Both the position numbers and the translations under genes were made by a program. Positions 12,201 to 21,200 of a stretch of 64,000 nucleotides of DNA are shown here, piece by piece. This DNA is from DAOPYU01 sp942493245. Its GTDB lineage: Bacteria > Sumerlaeota > Sumerlaeia > UBA8349. Numbering within the stretch: position 1 is the first letter of the stretch; the number at the start of each line of letters is the position of its first letter. A model generated the notes under the pieces. That model did not search any database, was not told the origin of the DNA, and worked only from the letters and a program-made list of their open reading frames with translations. The stretch covers positions 4,278,001 through 4,342,000 of the forward strand of contig OW818685.1 in the NCBI GenBank assembly GCA_942493245.1, read 5' to 3'.

Positions 12201-15200
12201 GCTGGTTCCCCACCACCACGATCTGCATCTCATTGGTCGCAGCTCCTGGAATCAGGAACGGCGAAGCAGTCCAAGGTTGCATCCACGCATACCCGCCACT
12301 TCCCGTCCACTTTATGACCCAATAGTTTCCATTTCCCGAAAAGCCCACCACGTAAGCCGTACCGGCGGGGGGTTCCGCAAAGAAGTTATCGCTCGCCCGC
12401 ACGGCCAGCGCAACGGTGTTCGACCCCCCGCGGCGCACCTTGACCCGAGCCGAAACGTCGGTCCACATCTCTTCCATATACATGGATTGCATCCAACCGG
12501 CGGTCGCGCCCTGCGCCCGGTATTCCCCATCCACCACCTGCCATTGCGCCGGATTCGAGGGAACCCATCCGTCCGCCGTGCCACTGTCGAAATCTTCCTC
12601 AAACTCAATCGAAGAAGCGAGTTTGACATTTTTGACCACCAGTTCGTGGGTGGGATCGCTGTTGTGGATCGTCACGGTCTCGGTGGTTGCCGTCCCCACC
12701 AGATGCGTCCCGAACGGCACCCGCAGGTCGCCATCGGCGGGCACCGAATCGAGCACCTTGATCCGGCCCGGACGCGCCGTCACATCCAGATTCACCGAAG
12801 CCGTCCTGGACGTACTCACCCCGTTGGTCTGGAAGAAAATCACTTCGTTTGCATACCGGGCCGGAACCGGATACGCCCCGGTAAATGTCGTCACCGTGGG
12901 GGAATCAAGCGAAAGCTCGACATCCACCGCCTCGCCCGGCAACAATGTTCCGGATGCTGGCGTTGCGACAACCCAACTGACGCTGGTAACCGAATCCCAG
13001 TCCAGCGGCGAACTCGAAACATTCCGCAGCCGGTACTGCGCCGTGGCGGGCGTGAACGGTCCGCCTTCGCGCCCCGCCGGATTCCACGCCACATTCGAGG
13101 GCGTCATCTTGATCCCCGGATTCGCAGGAACACGGAACGCGATGTCGTCAATGTTCCAGCCCGGATAGGTGATGCTACTATCGGTCGGTCCCATGCCCCA
13201 GCGCACCTTTACCTGAGCATGCCCCCCCGCCACACTGGAGATATCGTAGCTTTGAAGGGTCCAGGCGGTGGGGTTGAGCGAACCGCTAGAATGGGCCCAA
13301 ACGGGTGTCCACGTCGCCCCATCGTCGTTGCTCACATCAATCGAGGCGTGATCGAACGAACTGCTTTCCACCCCCAGCCAGCGCCAGAACTCCAGCGTGA
13401 CAGTGGAATAGCCCGTAAAATCAAGCGATTCACTGATCAGGTACTGGGGCGTGGCCATGTTGTTCGGATAGTCGCCGGTCAGATTGTACCCATAGACGTT
13501 GGTTCCCGTATGACCCGCCAGCGGGTCATGGTTCTGACTCCCCCCGCCCGTTGGAGTCCCGAAAGCCCACTGCCCTTGAACCGTCCAGCCCGGATCGGTA
13601 TCGAGCGGGAACCAGTACAGATTCAGCCATTCCGGCGCCACCGCCTGAACGGTCAGGGTCACCGTCCGGCGATAGGTCGCTCCCGTCGCGGGATTCGTAA
13701 AAACCACCTGGGTCGTGTACTCACCCGGCGTCAACAGGTAGGCCTCGTTCGTCAAGCGGAGCATGGCCGCCACCGACGCGCCCGCCGCCAGCGATCCGCC
13801 CGCCGGCGCCACCTCGCACCACGTCGCGCCCGTATTGACCATCCACGTGATCCCCGCCGTACCCGCGTTGCTCACCACCAGTTCCGTGCTCTCAGTCGTG
13901 AACTCGCCGCCTTGAGGACCGGAGATGTTCCACGCATCGAGCGGACTGACCCGCAGCGCCTCGTCGAGCACCGTCAAGGTCACAGGCACCCGAACGACCG
14001 GCGAGGTGAGATCGTTCGACGTCAACACCAGATTCGCCTCATAAACTCCCGGCGCCACCGTTTCCGGAGCAAAACGGACCTGTATCGGTTCCACATCGCC
14101 CGGCGCAATCGCCGTGACCGCCGTGGGAGTCGTCGAAAGCCAGGACACGTCGCCCGTCACCGGCTCTATGCCCAGATTCACATTCAGATTCGCATCCGCC
14201 TCAATGTTGTTCGATACGAAGAGCGACTTGACCTGGACCGCTCCCGGCAACAGCGAAGCGGAGAGAGACGCCGGAGACACTTCGATGATCGGCGTGGTAA
14301 ACACCGACAACACGATCGGGCGGGTGAAAATCTGGCCGGTCAGTTCATTGCGCACGGTCAGAGTGGCCCCATACGCCCCTTCTGTCAGCGTAGTGGCCGC
14401 AGCGGTCAGACTCACCGTCAAGGACGTCGTCGTTTGGCCGGCCAGGGTTCCCGTGCTGGGCGAAACTTCAACCCACGGCTGATCCACACTGGCCGAGTAC
14501 TCCACCGCCACCCCCGCCTGGGGAGCGAAGAGAGAATAAGTCTGGGAAGCCGGAGTGAACGGCCCGCCCGGATGGCCCGAGGCAATCAGTCCGTCCACCG
14601 GGGTCACCCCAAAGTCGGACGACAACCCCATGCCGCTCAGCGCCACCGACACCGCCGGATCCGTCCGGTCGTTGCTGGTGACCGTCAACGTCGCCGTACT
14701 TGTCCTCACCGCGGTGGGGGCAAACCCCACGTCAAACGTGGCCGATGCGCCTGGAGCCAGAGTCATCGGGAAAATTCCCGGTTGCTTACTCAGATTGAAA
14801 GGCAATGCTGACTCAGAAACCCAGACGTCATCAAAGAACGTCGCTTGTCCCGACCCGACTCCACCGACCAGCGCCACGCGCCCGGATGCCGCCCGGTTGT
14901 CCGTGCCCTGCCACACGAGCGAGCCGTTGATGTAGAACTTCAGTTGCGTCCCCACTGCAGAGGCTTTCAACACGTTCACTTCGGGTTGAATCGCAGCCGA
15001 AGCCGTCCACCCAACAAGGGCGGAGAGGGTGTTGGCCGGCCCATAGAAAACGAAGAATTGCCCCATCCGGGGGTCTATGAAGAATACATACCCCGTACCA
15101 GTATCCGTGAAGTTGTAATCCGCGGACGCCCGCAACACCAGAGCGGCGAAACCGGTATTGGGATCCGTGGCCACCCGCCGCACTTTCACCTCGGCCGAAA

Positions 15201-18200
15201 CATCCGCCCATACCTCGCTTCCATATGAGGAACACCCAACTCCATAATAGTCCTGACCCGGAGTATCCACTCGGTACTCGCCGCCGGCCACCGACCACGT
15301 GCCGGTAACTGGCTGCCACCCCTGCGCCAGGTCATCTGAGAAATCCTCCGAATAAACGAACATCTCACCCTGTAGCGTGACCGATGTGACCGTCAGGTCG
15401 TACGACGGACTCGAGTTCTGAACTGTCACGGTCTGTGTGGTTACCCGCCCGACTTCCTGATTGCCAAACGGCAGATCGTGGTCGTCGGCGGGCGCCACCG
15501 AGTCCGTCACGGCGATTTCGCCATAGCGGGGCAGAACGTTCAGCCGAACGGACCGGCTCTCGGGGTTCCCCGGGTTGGCTACATCCACAAATTGCACGTC
15601 AAACGTGTGTAACCCAGCCGGCAAGGCCTCTGCTGCGCTCGACAGTTCGACATCCACCGTCGTACTCGCACCCACCGCCAGCGAACCGGCAACATCCGAA
15701 AACTGAAGCCACGACGGAATGCTGCCCAGGTTGAGCACCTGCCACGTCAGCGATTGCGAGGTGAGGTTCGTCAGGGTGTAGGTCATACTGGTCGGCGCAA
15801 ACGGCCCGGCCTCGAATCCTTCCGCTTCAAACGGCGCGGTCGGGTTGGCGGCCAGTTCGTGCCACGGCTTTGTCGTGTAAAACCGGACATCGTCTATATT
15901 CCACCCGGCAAAAGTCCACATACTATCGGTGGTCCCCATTCCCCAGCGCACCCGCACCTGGGCATGGCCCGCCGCCACCGCCGAAATATCGTACGTCTGG
16001 AGCGTCCAGGCGTTCTCGTTGATCCAGGAATTGGGGTTGGTCCAGATGGTCGTCCACGTGGCGCCGTTGTCATTGCTCACGCCGATCGAGACCTTGTCGT
16101 ACATGTTTTCTTCCACCCCCAGCCAGCGCCAGAAGTCCAGGAAAACGGACGCCTGCCCGGTGAAATCCAGCGGCTCCGTAATCAGATACTGGGTCGGAGT
16201 CAGACTATTCGGATAACCGCCCGCCAGGTTGTACCCATAGACATTCGTGCCCGTGTGACCCGAGGTCGGGTCCGGATTGCCATGATCGCCTGCCCCGCCT
16301 TGCGGGGTTCCAAAAGCCCACTGTCCCTCACACGCCCACCCCGGATCGGTATCGAACGGGAAGTAATAGATGTCGTCGCCATGATACGGCAACACATTCA
16401 GCGACACCGACCGGTTTTTCGGGGATCCAACCGACGCGGTGAACACCAGCGAATCCGAATGGAGACCCCCGTGCAGATAAATGGTCTGCGCGTTCAACGC
16501 CGCCGACACCGAGACCGTCTCACCCGGCTGCAACGTGCCGGACACGGGCGCCACATCGTACCAGGTGGCGCTCTTCGCCACGCTCCAGGTCAGCGACCCG
16601 GTGGTGGTGTTGGTCAGAACATACGTCGCGCTGGTCGGATCGAAGGGACCATGCTGCCGTCCCTCAGCCTCAAAACTCGTTTCCGGTGAAACCTTCAGTT
16701 CCCTGCTGGCAACAAGGCCGAAAAACTGGATATCATCTATGTTCCAACCCGGATAGGTTATAATGTTATCGGTCGTCCCCATCCCCCAGCGCACCCGGAC
16801 ATTGGCATGGCCCGCCGTCACCGCCGAAATGTCATAACTCTGGAGAGACCAGGCGTTTTCACTGATTGCGGTGCTCGGATTGCTCCAGACGTTCGTCCAA
16901 GTCGCGCCATTGTCGTTACTCACATCGATCGTGGCATGATCCCAGGTATTGGGTTCGATTCCCAACCAGCGCCAGAATTCCATCGTGACCGACAAGTAGT
17001 CGGTGAAATCGAGCGGTTGCGTAATCAAGTACTGAGTCGGTGTCAGATTGTTCGGGTAATCGCCCGCCAGATTGTATCCATAGACGTTCGCGCCCGTATG
17101 ACCGGAAACCGGATCGTGATTGTAACTCCCGCCGCCAGTCGGGACACCAAAGGCCCACTGTCCCTGAGTCGTCCAGCCCGGATCGGTATCGAGCGGGAAG
17201 TCGTAAACCAAGACCTGTTTCAGCAGTTCCGGCGGAATTGACGTCACATCCAATTCAACCGGACACGGAATCCGGGCACCCGAAGTCGTATTGACAAACT
17301 CGACCGTCGCTTCGTAATGACCCGGCATGAGCGTATTCGCCAGATGCCCCGGAACGGCCTGAATCGCGACCGATTCGCCCGGATTGAGCGTGCCGGAAGC
17401 GGACGAGAGATCGAGCCACGGCACATCGGCGGTCGCGCTGTAATCGTAACTGGCCGCGCCCGTGTTCGAGACGACATACGTGGCGGAGGTGGGCAGGAAA
17501 GGCCCGCCAAAGGCGCCCGAGAACGTCTGAGGGGCGGTAGGTGTCACGCCAATGGCATCTTCCGAGATCGTGAGTGTCACGGGCACGATCACTTCCGGTT
17601 TGTCGCGATCGTTTGACGCGATGCGAATCTCCGCTTCATACGTTCCCGCGGAATACAGTTCTCCCTCGAACCCGACCTGAAGCGTCTGCGACGTGCCCGG
17701 CGCGATCCCCGAGAGCGCATTCGGCGTCAACGTCAGCCAGGGAGCCGGCAACAAGTCGAGCGCCTGCGCCGCATTGAGGCGCCCACCCGACACGCAAAGT
17801 CCGGGCAGAACCGGATCGGTCCCGTTCAACAAAGCCGTTTTGAGATCCTGCACCCGCGCCAGCGGGTTGGCCGACAGAAGCAACGCGCACGCGCCCGACA
17901 CATGCGCCGCCGCGTAGGAAGAACCCGAGACGGTACCATAGAGGGAAACAACGCCCTCGCCCGGCGCGCCCAGATCCACCGACACCGCTCCATAACTGGA
18001 GAAAGAAGCCCGTTGATCCAATTTATTCGTCGCCAGAACCGATACAATGTTCTTCGATCCATAGCTCGCCGGATAGTACGACGCCGATTCCAGGTTGGAA
18101 GCCGTATTGCCGGCCGAAGTCACCACCACCACACCCGCGCCGTTCGCCGCGTCAATGACGTCCTTCAGTGACTGCGAATAGGCAGTTGCGCCCCACGACG

Positions 18201-21200
18201 CATTGATGACGTGCGCGCCCTGGGTCACGGCATACTCGACGGCCTCAATCAGGTTCGAGTCAAACCCTACCCCATCTCCATCCAACGCCTTCAAGGCCAT
18301 CAGACTCGACTGCCAGCAGACACCGGCAATCCCCTGGCCGTTGTTCCCCTCCGCGCCGATCACACTCGCCACCGCTGTTCCGTGCGGGTACATGATATCA
18401 TCTCTCGGATCCGGAATGTCCGAGATGAAATCGTAGCCATTCACGTCGTCCACATAGCCGTTGCCGTCGTCGTCCACACCATTGCCGGGCGCTTCCGCCA
18501 GATTCTGCCAGAGGTTGTTGACCAGATCGGGATGCGTCAAAGAGATCCCCGTATCAATCACCGCCACGAGCACATTCCGGTCTCCCGTCTGCCGATCCCA
18601 CGTGTTGACCGCCTCGATATCCGCGCCAACCAGCCCCCCCCCTTGCCCCGTATTGTCGAGGCTCCACTGCGTCTGGAAACTGGGATCGTTCGGCGCCGCA
18701 TCCACGGCGCGCTGATAATCCGGTTCGGCATACAACACTTCCGCCTTTGCATTCAGCGCCATCAAGAGGGAGGTCAAATCCTCTTCCGGCGGGAAACCGA
18801 TCTGAACCAAGTCCGGCACAATCCGGTAGGTCCGGACAATCTCCGCCCCCACCGAAGCCGCCACGCTCGCGCGGGCCGCTTCCGACGTGCCCGGTTTGAA
18901 GCGCACCAGCGCCCGCTCGGTCGCGGCCAACCCTTGAATCTGCGCAAAATCGCGCGCCGCCGGTTCCTCGATGGCCTCAACGGCATCGGTCAGAACCCGC
19001 CCTGTCTCGCGGGCGGCCAACCGCACCGTCAGACTCGCATCCGCATCCGCCGCGTTTCCAATCGTCAAACTCTGCGACGTCGAACCGCCCAACAGAACGG
19101 AAGCCGAAAGCGACGCGGGCGAAACATCCATCTTCGCCGAGGTAAATACCTCCAATGTAACCGTGCGGGTCGTATCCAACCCGGTTGTATTGTCGTGGAA
19201 TGTCAGAGCGGCTACATACACGCCCTCGGTCAACGACGTTGCCTGGGCATTGAAACCCACCGTCACCGGCGCGGACCCGTTCGACAGGAATCCATTCGAA
19301 GGCGAAATCGTCACCCACGGCTGGTCCGCCGTCGCCATCCACGTCAGATTCGACGCTGTGGCCAGCGTAAACGTATGCGTCGCCGGAGCAAAAGATCCCC
19401 CCACATGCCCTTCACTCCACACGCCCTGTTCGGGCGATACCGACAACAGATCGGCCAGACCGGTTCCGCTCAGAGCCACCAGAACATCCGGACGATCCAG
19501 GTCGTTGGTACGGATCTGAAGCGTTCCCGTGTCCGCGCCCACCCGCTGAGGCTGATGGGTCACCTGGAACGTGAACGAAGCGCCCGCCGCCAAGGTCAAC
19601 GGGAAAGTCGTGGGCAGGTCGGACAACCGGAACGACTCCGACGCGGACACGGACAGCGCCACCGGGTTCGCACTTTGAACGCCCATATAAGGCAGGGGTT
19701 CGATTTCCTCCGGCAGCCATCCCTGCGCCGCCTGGTCCAGATACCACTGCTGCTCGGCGCTGATCGAACTCACATACACACGAAGCGGACTCTCGACCAC
19801 CACGTTGTCAAAATAAGACATTTCCCCACTGACCTGCGCGAGAGTCCCAATCCGCCCGGACGCCGAAATACTCGTGTCCGTTCCGCGCCACACCAGTGAG
19901 CCATTGACATACATCTCCAGGGTGCTGCCCGAAACGGTCACCAGCAACCGGTTATTTCCAGTCGGGTTCACCGCCGGTGAGGCCGAGAACGCAATCGGGG
20001 TACCCCCCCCCCCGACCATTTTCAGAACCTCAAAACCGCCCATCCCGCTGTCTGAGTAAAGCACAAAGAGGTATGCCGAACCGGTACCCATCATCCAGTC
20101 AAAATCGTCCGTGGCGCGCACCACCAGCCCCGGTACCGTTATTCCCGATCCCAGGCTCGCGACATCCACCTGCACCGAACAATCCGACCAGGATTCGCCC
20201 CGGTACAAAGACGACCAGACACCGAACGGCCCTGCCAAAGAAGTCGGATCGGCCACATATTTTCCATCCACCACTTTCCACAACGAACCAGCCGACGGTT
20301 GCCAGTTCTGCGCCAGCCCGTCGTCGAAATTCTCCACATACCGCCCCAGTGACACCCCGCCCACCCACAGGGGTTGCGACGGGTTGGAATTGCGGACCGT
20401 CACCGATTCGGTTTGCTCCAACCCGACATACGTATCCCCAAAGGGGACAGTCAGATCGTTGACGGGCAGTACCGAGTCGCTCACGCCCACCGTTCCGGGC
20501 AACTCGTTGACAATCAACATTAAAGGCAACGAAATAGAGGTGTTCTCCGTTTCATTTGTGACCACCAGCGACGCTGTTGTCGTGCCCGCCGGGGCCGAAG
20601 CCGCATCCACCAGCACCGTCAACGAAGCCATCCCCGAAGGCGCCAGCGTGCCCGACGCGGGCGTCACCTGCCACCACAAGCCAACCGGAGCGCTCGCCGA
20701 CCACGTCAGCGACGTCTCGGTTGAATCGTTCGAGAGCGTATAAACCTTCTGAGACGGTGTGAACGTCCGCCCCTGATATCCAGTGGAACTCATCCCCTCC
20801 ATCGGCGAAACCGCCAGATTGCCGTTCAAGCCCTTGAGCAGGAAAGGGAAGCCCTGCGGGGCGCCAGTTCCCGAATCGGCAACCGCCTGCCAGATCGCCC
20901 CGTCGTATTGCAACGCCTGTCCGGTCGTGGTCTGGCCGGTAATCGTGAGCGGGGGTACATAGGGACCGGGAAACGACACAGAACCTTGAGTGGCCCAATC
21001 CACCCAGTAGGTGCCACTCGTAAAATCCGCATCCACCGCCACGGTGTTCATCATGATCGGACGTTGGGTGTTGCCTGGAGTCGCTTCCGTGACCCGATAG
21101 CCATGTGTCCACTCGGTCCGAACCAACCGATTCGTCGTCGTGTCGCCATACACCACCGCGCTCCCCGTCGCCCCCGGCGTTCCATTCCACACACGCACGG

